Source of the DNA: JAODBQ01 sp038213195
Lineage (GTDB): Bacteria; Actinomycetota; Acidimicrobiia; Acidimicrobiales; Ilumatobacteraceae
Assembly (NCBI GenBank): GCA_038213195.1
Contig: JBBQTN010000140.1
Location: forward strand, 1 to 13,829
DNA: 13,829 nucleotides
Direction: 5' to 3'
Shown: positions 1 to 8,800 of the stretch, one piece after another
Position numbering within the stretch: position 1 is the first letter of the stretch
Layout: each line of letters starts with the position of its first letter
Notes under the pieces: generated by a model
What the model was told of the DNA's origin: nothing
The model's input: the letters and a program-made list of their open reading frames with translations, nothing else
Database searches by the model: none
Program-made: the position numbers and the translations under genes

Positions 1-26
1 TGGAGCTCCCCTGAGATCGTGGAGGG
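1..26. repeat. IS3 terminal inverted repeat, left
   Basis: It begins TGGAGCTCCCCT and, read inward, matches the reverse complement of 1320-1345 except at four positions. It is the end distal to the orfA start. Confidence 0.85.
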
Positions 27-118
27 TTGTTGTTGGTCTTGGCGTGGTCGGATCGACCGCACCCTTGATACCTCCGGCGCCGGCTGCGGGGCTGTGAGGC
101 GATCGTAGAGCCCGGTTT

Positions 119-1036
119 TCATGCTGCGCCCGGTTGAACATCCCGATGTGCTCGCTCGAAGGCGAGCGGCGAGCGGTAACTGCAGTGGGAGTGGCGACGT
201 TGACGGTTGTAGCGCTCGGTCCAGGCAATGACTCGCTGGCGGGCGAAGGTCTTGGTCGGCAGGGCGATCCGGTAGACGAGTTCGGTCTTCAACGTCGCGA
301 ACCAGCTCTCGGCAGCGGCGTTGTCGTGGCACGACCCGGCTCGCGACATCGACTGGGTGATGTGGTGGCGACGGCACAGGCCGGTGAACAGGCCGGCGGT
401 GTATTGACTGCCCCTGTCAGTGTGCATGATCACTCCGGCAACCCGGCCGCCACGGGTGGCGATCGCCATCCGCAACGCGTCGCACACCAGATCCGCTCGG
501 CAGTGCTCGGCGATCGCGAAGCCGATCAACCGGCGCGACCACAGATCGATCACCGTCGCCAGATACAGCTTGCCTTCCCAGGTGACGATCTCGGTGATAT
601 CGCCACACCAGGCGACGTTCGCCGCCGGCGGGTCGAACTTCCGTTTCAGCAGGTTGGCGAACTTGAACGCCGCCTTGTCCGGCCGGGTCAAACAACGCCG
701 CACCGGCCGCTTCTTGGCATACAACCCGCACGCCCGCATCCGCGCCGCGACAGTGTTCACGCTCAACCGGGCGAACTCCGGCCGTTCGATCAGCTCGGCG
801 TGCACACGCGGTGACCCATACTCGCCGTCCTGGGCGGCGAACACCTCGACCACCGCCGCGTCCAGCTGCCGGCGCCGGCACACCGTCGCCGTCGACGGAC
901 GGTCCTTGTGCTTGTAGAACCACGACTCGCTGACACCCAGCGCCCGACATGCGACCGCGTGAGGGATCTGCAATTCGGTCCTGCAGGCGACGATCTCGGC
1001 GATCACCGTGTCCGGCCCATCGCCTCGTCGACCCAC
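119..1036 (-). CDS. IS3-family transposase OrfB (DDE catalytic subunit)
   Basis: Catalyses strand cleavage and joining of the insertion sequence, normally as an OrfAB fusion made by -1 ribosomal frameshifting. The 305-aa frame has the IS3 OrfB layout. An N-terminal HTH_21-like segment contains ALGVSESWFYKHK, and an integrase-core (rve) domain runs from about residue 135. The acidic triad is visible: D146 in CGDITEI, D207 in HTDRGSQYT, and E243 in AAAESWFATLK, giving the D-35-E spacing diagnostic of the family. The C-terminal motif YNRQRRHSHCSYRSPLAFE is also typical. The nominal start is a GTG at 1036, inside the end of orfA and in the -1 frame to it. No A-rich slippery heptamer is seen in the overlap. 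Nothing is truncated, so the transposase looks active. Confidence 0.93.
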   Translation of the reverse strand: MGRRGDGPDTVIAEIVACRTELQIPHAVACRALGVSESWFYKHKDRPSTATVCRRRQLDAAVVEVFAAQDGEYGSPRVHAELIERPEFARLSVNTVAARMRACGLYAKKRPVRRCLTRPDKAAFKFANLLKRKFDPPAANVAWCGDITEIVTWEGKLYLATVIDLWSRRLIGFAIAEHCRADLVCDALRMAIATRGGRVAGVIMHTDRGSQYTAGLFTGLCRRHHITQSMSRAGSCHDNAAAESWFATLKTELVYRIALPTKTFARQRVIAWTERYNRQRRHSHCSYRSPLAFERAHRDVQPGAA

Positions 1037-1299
1037 AGGACCACGGATCGTTTGAGGACATCACGCTGCATCCGCAGCTCCGCGTTCTCCTTGCGCAACC
1101 GAGCCAACTCGGCGCGCTCATCCTCGCCCACCGCACCCGACGTGGGCTTGGTGCGGCGCTGGTTCACCCAGTTCCCCAGCGTCCCCTCATGAACTCCCAG
1201 TTCCCGAGCGACCTCAGCGATCGGGCGGCCCGTGTCGAACACGATCCGCACCGCCCCCTCCCTGAAATCAGGGTCGAACCTTCGACGTACCTCTGGCAT
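1003..1299 (-). CDS. IS3-family transposase OrfA (HTH subunit)
   Basis: A 98-aa DNA-binding partner of OrfB that recognises the element ends. Residues 1-55 form the HTH_Tnp_1 domain (RRRFDPDFREGAVRIV, then IAEVARELGVHEGTLGNWV). Residues 60-85 form a short leucine-zipper-like helix (ERAELARLRKENAELRMQ) typical of IS3 OrfA multimerisation. The end overlaps the nominal start of orfB by 34 bp in the -1 frame, the usual arrangement for programmed frameshifting to OrfAB. Its ATG at 1299 has only a weak ribosome-binding site. The promoter must lie within 1300-1345, next to the right terminal repeat. Confidence 0.92.
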   Translation of the reverse strand: MPEVRRRFDPDFREGAVRIVFDTGRPIAEVARELGVHEGTLGNWVNQRRTKPTSGAVGEDERAELARLRKENAELRMQRDVLKRSVVLWVDEAMGRTR

Positions 1300-1319
1300 G
1301 GCATCTCAGCTTTCACGAT

Positions 1320-1345
1320 GCCTCCACGATCCGAGGGGATCTCCA
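1320..1345. repeat. IS3 terminal inverted repeat, right
   Basis: Its reverse complement begins TGGAGATCCCCT and matches 1-26 at 22 of 26 positions. It ends in CA at 1345, which fixes the right boundary of the insertion sequence. Confidence 0.85.
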
Positions 1346-1369
1346 AACCTACTGAAACGTTGGGGTTAG

Positions 1370-2545
1370 TTCGACCAGTTGCTGTCGGGCCGGGAATCGT
1401 TCGCGACGGTGAAAGCAAAGAACGCGTTGGCGGAACGGGCTCGTAGCGGTGAGACCCGCCAAGAACTTCTCGACGAGCCCCTGGTGTTGATCCTCGACGA
1501 GGACATCGATGACCCGGAGTTGGGCGGCCGGTGACGTCACGGGATCGGCGTAGGCCGGCTCCAAGCGTCGTGGGAGCAGCGCCGACGGCGCCTACCTCAA
1601 GACCACGGCCATCTCGACGCGTTGGACGCCTCGATGTCGTACGTCCGCAGGTTCGCGCCACCGATACTCGACGCGGGCGTCTTCGATGGCGGTGTCGGCG
1701 CCGCCGAGGCCCTCGCCGCGGTGGCGATCTTGAACGAGCTGCATCGCACCGCGTGCGCCGCGTCCCGGCGGGAGCTCCCACCGGGTTCGTGCCGGCCCGT
1801 CGCGCGGCTATCTCGAGCGGGCGGCCGTCGAGGCCGACACGCTCGGATACCGTCACTACCGGGAGTTGTGCGTGCTGCTGGCATTGCGCGATGGGCTACG
1901 CAGCGGTGACGTGTTCGTCCCCGGCTCTCGTCGTTACAGCGACCCGACGGCGTTCTTGCTCACCGCGGATCGGTGGGCGCCGTTACGTCACGAGTTCTGC
2001 GCGTTGGTCGGCAAACCATTCGCGGCCGACGACGCACTGCCGAGGTCACCCGCGAGTTGCACGACGCGCTCGGCGACCTCGACGACGTCTTGGCTACCGC
2101 AACGGGACCGGCCCACGTGCCCTCGACGACAACGGCGACCTGATCATCCCGGCACTCGCCGCCGAGACCGTCCCCGACGAGGTCGCGGTGCTACGCGAGG
2201 GCCTGGCGCGGCTGTTGCCGCATGTGTCGCTGGCATCGATCCTCGTCGAGGTCGACACCCGTGTCGGGTTGTTCAGCCATCTCGTCCACGCTGGTGGGAC
2301 CACGAGCCGACCGCCCGAGTTGACCCGCAATCTCGTCTACGTGCTCCTCGCCGAATCAACCAACATCGGGTTGACGGCGATGGCCAAAGCGTCGGGCGTC
2401 TCCTATGAGACGCTCGCGTGGACCGCCGAGTGGTACCTGCACGAAGACACCCTGCGAGCGGCGAACACGGCGATGGTCAACTACCACTACCGACTGCCGG
2501 GCGCCGGCCGGCTCGGGCCAGGAACACTGTCCAGCTCCGACGGTC
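1370..2545 (+). pseudogene. tnpA: Tn3-family transposase TnpA remnant, multiply frameshifted
   Basis: No single frame is complete, but successive segments in different frames follow the order of a Tn3-type TnpA. They are: FDQLLSGRESFATVKAKNAL to a stop at 1532; HLDALDASMSYVRRFAPPIL (about 1610-1780); VPAGAPTGFVPAR (about 1760-1800); YRHYRELCVLLALRDGLRSG and VFVPGSRRYSDPTAFLL (about 1805-2043); VTRELHDALGDLDDVLA (2045-2110); then from about 2115 a long intact stretch. The last includes LLVEVDTR-like text (ILVEVDTRVGLFSHLVHAGG), NLVYVLLAESTNIGLTAMAK, SYETLAWTAEWYLHEDTL, and TLSSSDGQ, whose Asp is the first catalytic acid. At least four frame changes are needed. The N-terminus is missing at the IS3 junction, and everything after SSSDGQ, including the remaining catalytic acids, is gone. 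No Tn3 terminal repeat was found. The protein would be inactive. Confidence 0.85.
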
Positions 2546-2804
2546 AGACGTGCGCCGTCGTCTCGATGTTGCGGTGATCGGCGTCGCGCTGTCCAAGGTG
2601 ACGGGTCTCGAAGTTGCCGAACAGCTCCGCGCCGACGAGTCCACTGCAGACACCAAGATCGTCTTGGTACTGACCAACCTGGACGACCTGCTGCACGGTC
2701 ACACCCCGACCAGGCTCGCCGACAAGTGCATCTCCAAGCCATTCACCCCGAACGAGCCCGTGACCTCGGTCCGCGACGTCCTCGATTCTGTCCGGGTTGT
2801 GTAG
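2546..2804 (+). pseudogene. truncated response-regulator receiver (REC) domain, phospho-Asp lost
   Basis: The frame ending at the TAG before 2805 reads DVAVIGVALSKVTGLEVAEQ, then LRADESTADTKIVLVLTN, then CISKPFTPNE. This matches the back two thirds of a CheY-like receiver. The conserved Thr (VLVLTN) and Lys (SKPF) are present. The residue aligned with the phosphoacceptor Asp (normally VVLLDVRLP) is Gly (VAVIGVALS). The front of the domain, including the acidic pocket, is missing because the reading frame emerges from the Tn3 transposase remnant at about 2545. No output domain follows. It is best treated as a gene fragment; a product from the fused frame (nominal start near 2418) would be unlikely to function. 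Confidence 0.7.
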
Positions 2805-3355
2805 ACGCCGACCGGCTCGAGCCGAGCCTCGGCTCGTCGGTTGCCGACGGAATGGTCGCCTGGCTGTCGAGGGTCGCGCTGCTGCGGATGCGTGTACTCC
2901 GTTGGCAGACTCGACCCCCGATCGGCTGCCACCGGCCGTCCACCTCCAGCCGCAGGTCAACATATCCGCCCCCGCGCACCAGCAACTCATCGGCGCGGGC
3001 GGTCCTGGCGATGCGGGATCGGGGTCGGTGGGCGCCTGCTTGCGGGGCCCGGGGGGCGAACCCAGGGGCGCCCACCGACATGCACAGCTTCGCGGCCCAC
3101 GATGCACTCCTGTGGAACGTGACCAGACGAAACGGTGACGATCGCGCGCGGCCTCAAGTGGCCACCGCGAAAACGAGCCCCACCCCGGCGGCGCCAACTG
3201 CGCGAGGCGCAGCGATTCGGGTTGGCGTTGGGCGGTGCCCGACACCTGGGCGGCGCCGGCGACGACCTGGCGCACCGCCCGGCGACGCGTTCGGCAACGG
3301 GCGGCCACTCGCCGCCGTCGCCCACGACGCTCGAACGGACCACCCGTTTGAGCCT
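2805..3355. other. region without a recognisable gene
   Basis: Open frames occur on both strands, as expected for GC-rich DNA, but none shows a family motif, a convincing ribosome-binding site or consistent protein-like composition. A minus-strand stretch near 2930-3010 (ELLVRGGGYVDLRLEVDGRW) looks mildly protein-like but was not assigned. Since both neighbours on the left are fragments, this is most likely decayed sequence. Confidence 0.5.
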
Positions 3356-3392
3356 GCTGTGACGTCACAGCCAGTGATAGGTCGACTACAAT
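3356..3392 (+). promoter_or_regulatory. putative promoter with 16-bp perfect palindromic operator
   Basis: GCTGTGACGTCACAGC at 3356-3371 is a perfect 16-bp palindrome. TACAAT at 3387-3392 is a good -10 hexamer, and the palindrome covers the place where the -35 element would be (17-bp spacing gives GTCACA at 3364-3369). The start codon of the GAF-ANTAR gene is about 50 bp downstream. This geometry suits a repressor or activator site controlling that gene. The half site TGTGA/TCACA resembles a CRP half site, but the 2-bp spacing is not the CRP 6-bp spacing. Confidence 0.5.
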
Positions 3393-3442
3393 CGCGTTCG
3401 ATGGTGGCCCGAAGGTAAGCGCTGACGGGCGAAGGGCGTGCG

Positions 3443-4273
3443 ATGGAACGAGAAGCGTTGTTGTTGACCACGCTGGTCGGGCTGGCTGACAACCTTGTCG
3501 CCGACTTCGACGTCGTCGAACTGTTGACGTTGCTCAGCGACGGTTGCGTCGAAGCGCTCGACGTCGACGCGGCGGGGATCATGCTCGCCGCACCCAACGG
3601 TGAGCTGCGCGTGATCGCCTCGTCGAGCGAGACGATGCGGTCCCTTGAACTGTTCGAGCAGCAAACCGCCCAAGGCCCATGCCCCGACTGCTATCGCACC
3701 GGCACCCCGATCGTCAGCGTCGACCTGGCCGACACCGCGACACGCTGGCCGCGGTTCGCCCCCGAGGCGCTCGCGGCCGGGTACCGGTCGGTGTACGCGC
3801 TGCCGATGCATCTGCGCGACAAAACCCTGGGCGCGCTGAACCTGTTCCGCACCAGTGAATACGTCATGCCCGCACCTGACGTGCGCGCCGCACAAGCGCT
3901 CGCCGATGTCGCCACGATCGCGATCTTGCAGCATCGCGACACCGTCGCCGCCAACGTGATCGGCGAGCAGCTGCAACACGCCCTGCACAGCCGGCTGACC
4001 ATCGAACAAGCCAAAGGGATGCTCGCCGAGCGCACCGGGATCAGCATCGACGAGGCCTTCGACCAGCTGCGCCGCGACGCCAGGAACAACAATCGCCGCC
4101 TCGTCGACGTCGCCCACGCGCTGATCAACTGCAACCTCACGACCACCCCCGTTCACCCGGCTTCGCTGAACATCCTCGCCGCACCGGTCACCGTCGCCGG
4201 GACCTCGTTCAAGTCGAGGGCTCAGCCGGTCGAGCCCGCTTCGCGTACAGGGCGCCGTCAGCGCGGCCGATGA
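3443..4273 (+). CDS. GAF-ANTAR domain transcription antitermination regulator
   Basis: A 276-aa cytoplasmic sensor-effector. Residues about 24-166 form a GAF domain (FDVVELLTLLSDGCVEALDV, then GPCPDCYRTGTPI, GYRSVYALPMHLRDKTLGAL). Residues about 174-229 form an ANTAR domain (LHSRLTIEQAKGMLAERTGI, then SIDEAFDQLRRDAR and LVDVAHALI), which in this family binds paired hairpins in nascent RNA and prevents termination. The GAF ligand is unknown. The ATG at 3443 is preceded by GAAGG at proper distance. The frame is intact although its neighbours on both sides are pseudogenes. The 45-residue tail after the ANTAR domain is basic and low in motif content; the ancestral end may have been near 4140. Comparable proteins are numerous in actinomycetes, so this could be chromosomal or carried cargo. 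Confidence 0.9.
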   Translation: MEREALLLTTLVGLADNLVADFDVVELLTLLSDGCVEALDVDAAGIMLAAPNGELRVIASSSETMRSLELFEQQTAQGPCPDCYRTGTPIVSVDLADTATRWPRFAPEALAAGYRSVYALPMHLRDKTLGALNLFRTSEYVMPAPDVRAAQALADVATIAILQHRDTVAANVIGEQLQHALHSRLTIEQAKGMLAERTGISIDEAFDQLRRDARNNNRRLVDVAHALINCNLTTTPVHPASLNILAAPVTVAGTSFKSRAQPVEPASRTGRRQRGR

Positions 4274-4378
4274 GATCATCGACCCCGTCATCTGCGGTCA
4301 GATCGGCGAGACCCGCAGTGATCGACGCGCCGCACGCGACGAACCGTGCGGGAACAACCACAGCCGAACCGTGTGGCC

Positions 4379-4396
4379 CGGCGCGGTTCCGCGCCG
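4379..4396. repeat. hairpin with 8-bp perfect arms
   Basis: CGGCGCGG, TT, CCGCGCCG. It lies about 105 bp after the stop of the GAF-ANTAR gene. It has no following T-run; it could be a transcription pause or terminator-like structure, or a chance GC palindrome. Confidence 0.4.
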
Positions 4397-4474
4397 CAGC
4401 ACCACGGCTGGCAGGCAGACAACCACTGATTGTTCACCCCGCCGGTCCGGGGCGAACTGATCTCGATACGCTCA

Positions 4475-4493
4475 AGCCCGACCAGGTCGGGCT
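4475..4493 (+). terminator. possible intrinsic terminator
   Basis: AGCCCGACC, A, GGTCGGGCT gives 9-bp perfect complementary arms (about 7 bp of stem once a loop is formed). It is followed by GTTTGCCTT, a weak T-tract. It is placed in the gap between the GAF-ANTAR gene and the acyltransferase remnant, facing the direction of both. Confidence 0.4.
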
Positions 4494-4604
4494 GTTTGCC
4501 TTGCACCACAGGGCTCTGTGGCTTCGCCAGATCAGAACCGTGCGATGTCCCACAAACCTGTGTCCAGCAGCCACGACCTTCGCCAACCCGCGAATCACGG
4601 GCTG

Positions 4605-4928
4605 ATGCTGCAACGCATCGTGCCTGCCGTGCTGCGCCGACCGGCACGTGTGTTGTGGCGGGTGCGCCGCGACGGGTACAACGCTGTGCCCGCCGACGGT
4701 GCCGCGATCTCTGCCGAACCACCTCAGCTTCTTCGACGCAATCGTCCGTTGCGGTTCATCGGCAAGATCGAGTACCTCGACTCGTGGAAGACCAGGTACC
4801 TCCTCCCGGCGCTGGGAATGATCCCGATCGATCGTGAACGCGGCGTGCAGGGGATCCTCGGTCGACGCGCAACCGCTGCCCCAGCGTTAGCCAGAGCGGG
4901 CGGCGCTTCCGAGAAATATCACCCGTAG
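4605..4928 (+). pseudogene. PlsC-type 1-acylglycerol-3-phosphate acyltransferase remnant
   Basis: Intact members acylate lysophosphatidic acid at the membrane. Starting at ATG 4605 the frame reads MLQRIVPAVLRRPARVLWRV and RRDGYNAVPADG, the usual N-terminal region. The catalytic HX4D block, LPNHLSFFDAIV, is present at about 4711-4746 but in a different frame. The original frame resumes with LRFIGKIEYLDSWKTRYLLP and ALGMIPIDRERG, which are strongly conserved PlsC-family text. So there is an indel before HX4D and a short deletion with a frame change after it. The remainder degenerates after IPIDR and stops at 4928; the PEGTRS acceptor-binding motif is not found. The gene is broken and would not make an active enzyme. 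Confidence 0.75.
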
Positions 4929-4938
4929 GTGACATTTC
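4913..4938. repeat. imperfect inverted repeat, AT-richer than surroundings
   Basis: Arms GAAAT-a-TCACC and GGTGA-c-ATTTC are separated by CGTA: ten paired positions and one mismatch per arm. It overlaps the end of the acyltransferase remnant. It could be a protein-binding site or an old element end. No partner copy was seen in the window. Confidence 0.4.
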
Positions 4939-5145
4939 GGTCGTGGTCTGATGACCTCCGCTACCCGCTGGTAAGCCCTGTCGCAGAACTGTCACACTGC
5001 TCGTACAGCACCCCATCGCTGGTCCTCCTCCTCCCCGGAGCGGTCACCGGCGGTGGGGTGTGCTGTGGACTCGGCCTCCCAGTGCGAGCCGATCGGCGCA
5101 CCGTCGCGAGGAAGGCCGCTCAGGCGCGTTGGGCAGAGGTGGTGA
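4939..5145. other. short gap with no recognisable gene
   Basis: Nothing assignable was seen between the degraded acyltransferase and the degraded response regulator, which converge here. Confidence 0.5.
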
Positions 5146-5733
5146 TCAGCACGCGGTGAGCGTGGCCCTCACCTGGGACAGACACACCGATCCGCTCGCC
5201 TCGAGCAGCTGGCGCCGGGTGACGACCCCTGCCCGCCTGGCGAACCAGGGCCTACAGCAACGCGAATTCCGTCGGACGCAGCACCAGTTCGTGGTCATCG
5301 AGGAAGACACGATTGGCACGACGATCGACGCGTAACCCGCCGATCGTGATCGACGCAACGCCACGCCCGACCCCGTCGTCACGGGCGCGCACCCGCGCCC
5401 CCAGCACCACCGGCGACAAGGGTGCGACGACATAGTCGGTCGCCCCCGCGTCGAGACCGGCAACCCGTCGCTGTCGGAACCGCTCGCCGCGATCAACACC
5501 ACCGGCATCTCGGGATGACGGCTACGGATCCACCGGCATAACGTCAAGCCGTTGATGTCGCCAACGTCGACATCGAGGAGAACCACATCGGGAGGTGACG
5601 AACCGTTGTGCAGTGCCGCGCAACCCGTCCGGCACCACTCGACGGCGTACCCGGAGGTGCACAACGCACCAGCCAAGCATGCCGAAGCCGACGGATCGTG
5701 TCCCACCACGATCACAGTGGGCGAACTGGGCAA
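5146..5733 (-). pseudogene. OmpR/PhoB-type response regulator, frameshifted
   Basis: Reading on the minus strand from a TTG at 5733 (or the GTG a few codons in), residues 4-85 are a receiver domain: TVIVVGHDPSASACLAGALC, then PDVVLLDVDVGDINGLTLCR with the phosphoacceptor Asp, then MPVVLIAASGSDSD. At about 5460-5475 the frame shifts. The neighbouring frame continues with LDAGATDYVVAPLSPVVLGA, then GGLRVDRRANRVFLDDHELV and LRPTEFALL, the start of a winged-helix output domain, before a TAG at 5252-5254. The first frame then carries AGVVTRRQLLEAS, the next piece of the winged helix. At least two frame changes and a stop therefore interrupt the gene, and the recognition helix is degraded. It is adjacent to the relaxase stop (78 bp) but appears unrelated to transfer. 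Confidence 0.78.
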
Positions 5734-5811
5734 GCAGGGGTGTTTCGGCCGATTCGTCGACGAGGTGGCGCCGGCGTGTGCCGCGGCGTGATGATGAGCC
5801 CGGTTCCTCGT

Positions 5812-8800
5812 TCATAGTTCGAGCTCGAGGCCGCGTTCGGGGGCGTGTGGCGGGAGATGACTTGCGGGGTTGATGGTGGTGGCGCGCAGTTTGGTGGCGT
5901 GTTGGGTGATCTGGCGCCATCCGTCGTGGTCGACGCTGCCCGGGTGGTGGGAGACGTGGCGGTCGGCGAGGTGGGCGAGGTTTGGTGTTTCGGCGAGTTC
6001 GTGGACGAGTTGTCGCCAGCTGCCATCGTCGCGGCCTGAGCGGGAGTCGAGGTGGTGTTCGAGTCGGCTGGCTTGGTGGCACCAAACGGCTCGTCCGGCT
6101 TTGCCTGTGGGGACGGGCCCGAGGATCTCGATGTGGAGTTTGCTCGGTTGTTCGGAGAGTTGGACGACGCGTTGGATGCGGGTTCGTTCGAGGGCCGCGT
6201 CGATCTGCGCGATCCCCGCTGCGAGGGTGTGCCGTTCGTCCGCGGTCGCTGCGAGTTTCGCGGCGCGGGCGTACTGGTGCTGGAGGATGTCATCGAGGTG
6301 GTGTCTGGTGCGGTTCTCGACGTGCCCGACGTCGGCCAGCTGACTGCACGCCAGCTCGAGTTGCTGGCTGCATCGTGCCACCGTGTGACGGTCGCGTCGT
6401 GGCCACCGTCGGCTGTTGTGGAGGTCGAGTTCGGCTTGGAGCGCGGCCGTGTGGCGCGTGGATTCGTCGCGGCGGCGAACGACACTCGTGAGTTCCTGAC
6501 GGACAGCTTCGAGATCACGGCTTCTGTCGGGGCGGATCGTCGCTTGGATCGTTGCGAGTTGTTCGCTCATGTGCCGGTGGGCGGTGCGCAGTGGTCCAAC
6601 GCCGTGGGCGAGCGGCTGGTCGCCGCGGACACAAGTCAGGGCGACGTCGGTCCAGTGTTGATCGAGCCGATCCGATAGCTGCTCGATCGCAGCGCGCCGC
6701 CAGCCGTGGGCCTGTTCGTGGGTGTCGTGGGCCGCCTGGTCGGACCCGAGCCGCTCGACCCGACCATGGGCTCGGGCGACGTCACCGGCAGCTGCGACGG
6801 CGCACGTCTGGTGGTTGTGCAGTTGGGCTTGTAGTGCGCGTCGTTCGGCGCGACCGTAGCGGGTGAGCCCGACGAACGTCGCGAGGTTGTCGAGCCGGTC
6901 GCGGGTGGCGGTCACGTTGGCGTCGGTCGCGGCGAGTCTGTTGCGGGCGGTGGCGAGTTCTCGGAGGGCGGTGTCGAGTTGGTGTTGGCGGTCGGGTGGT
7001 TGTCGATCGAGTTCGGCTTGATGGGTGGTGATGGTGTGGCGGAGTTGGCGGTCGACGATCCACGGGTCGTCGACGGCGGCCATCGTCGTATCGGGGATAC
7101 GGGCGAGGGCCGCGACGACTTGCTCGTCGGGATCGGGATGGTGGGCGAGGCGGCCACCAAAGTCGACGGTGGGGATGGTGGCGGTGTTCCAGGTGTGGGT
7201 GGGATGCCGGGACCGGGATTGGGCGGTGTAACCGCGGTAGGCGTCGAGCGCGGCGGTGCCGAGCAGGTGGGCATGGTCCCAGGTGCCGCCTTGGGCGCCG
7301 TCGACGGTGCGGGCCCAGGCGTGCGACACGTTCGGTGACCCATCCGCGCGGGTTCCCTTGACGAACGATCGTGCCAACACGACCTGCTGCCCACGCTCGG
7401 GGTGGAACATGACACCGCCGTGGTCGACGGCGGTGATCGTGCCGACGGTGCCGTTGATCAGCGATGAGCGCCGGTCGCCGTGGCGGGTGTGGAGCAGGAT
7501 CCGATCCCCGGGCTGGTAGCGGCGGTCGCTGGTCCAGCCGGGACCGGTGATCGACGTCCCGCCGAGCACACCCACGGCGGCGAGTCGAGCTCGGATGCGG
7601 TCGGCGAGGTCTTCGGCTTGGGCGTGGGAGATGACCAGGGCCACGGTGTGCTCGGGGCCGTCGTCGAGGATGTCGGCGGTGACCTCGTCGGCCATCGCCC
7701 GGCGGGTCGCTTCGGGTGTTGCCCCGGTGTGTTCCCAATGGTGATCGCGGCGCACCTGTTGCGAGGTGTGCGGGTCGCCGCCGCGCAGGATGTTCAGGGC
7801 GTGCCGGTCGATCGGGTCGAGTTGGCGGCGGTTGACGGTCAACTCGGCCGCCGGGATCACCCGGGTTGCAGCACGCACGGCGATCTCGGCCGCGATCCCA
7901 CCGGCTTTGACCGCCGGCGCCTGGCGCGGGTCACCGAGCACCCACAACTGACCGCCCGGACAGTCAGCGACGGCGGCGAGCACGGTGTGGGCGTCGCGGG
8001 TCGAGGTTTGGGAGATCTCGTCAACGATCACCACCGTCCCGGCCGGCAAAGGTTGCTGGTCGACGTCGATGCGGAACGCGGCAATGGTCTGCGCCGCCAG
8101 TCCGGCCGCGTCGAGCTCAGCGACCGCTTTCGCGGTCGTCGCTACCGCGAGCACCGCACGCCCGCCGGCCGCCGCGCATCCGGCGGCCACATGGGCCATC
8201 GCCGTCTTGCCGTATCCGGCAGGGGCGAGTACCGCCCGCACCGCTCCCCCGGTTCCGCACAACGTGCGAACCGCTACCGCCTGATCGGCGCCGAGGAACC
8301 CGGCCGCACGCAGCCCTGCGTTGACGATCGCCACGTCGACCGGCGCCACCCGGGCCGCAGCGAGACGATCGAGGAGCCCGACCGTGTCATCTTCGAGGTG
8401 ACGTTGGGCGACTGTCGACCAACGTCCCGGTTCCCAACCCGACCCCGTCGTCTTCGGGGTGAGCCGGCACACCAGGTCCGACTCGAGGAACTCACCGGTC
8501 AAGCCGACGATCTCGGTCACCGACAGCCGGCCAGCGGCGAGACCGGCGATGTGCTCGATCACGTTGTGCTCGGCGAACCGAGGATCATGTGCGCACAAAC
8601 CCGTCTCCTCGTCACACAACCAGCGGGCCACCTCGTCGAACCCCAATGACCGGGCCGGCGGATCGCGCCAGCACACCGATGCCTCCAGTTCCCGCCCGAC
8701 CGCCAGACCGACAGCGTCGGCCTCGGTCAGCCACCGGCTACACAACATCTGCGGTGTCGCCCGATGATCCTTGGCCGGTCGGGTGGCCAGCGACGCTTCG

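Larger units (their letters stand above)
1..1345 (-). mobile_element. IS3-family insertion sequence, apparently complete
   Basis: A 1345-bp element carrying two overlapping transposase frames on the minus strand, bounded by imperfect 26-bp terminal inverted repeats (1-26 and 1320-1345) that match at 22 of 26 positions. The ends have the 5'-TG...CA-3' form usual for IS3 elements, and the length is typical of the family. The transposition end adjoining the orfA start is at 1345. The left flank is outside the window, so no target-site duplication can be checked; the bases after the right end are AACCT. The element lies against a Tn3-type transposase remnant and may have inserted into it. Confidence 0.88.

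Noticed and set aside
134..917. Long plus-strand open frames opposite the IS3 transposase
   Set aside because: They are antisense shadows of OrfB in GC-rich DNA, with no start context or family motif; the minus-strand frame carries the full DDE motif set.
2544..3368. 274-codon minus-strand frame across the receiver remnant and the empty region
   Set aside because: It is Arg/Pro/Gly-rich, shows no domain, and covers a plus-strand receiver fragment with clear family text.
3356..3371. Canonical CRP site at the GAF-ANTAR promoter
   Set aside because: The half sites TGTGA and TCACA are separated by 2 bp, not 6, so a CRP dimer would not fit; kept as a palindrome of unknown partner.
3386..4291. 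301-codon minus-strand frame opposite the GAF-ANTAR gene
   Set aside because: It mirrors the coding frame; the plus strand has a ribosome-binding site, a promoter and both domains.
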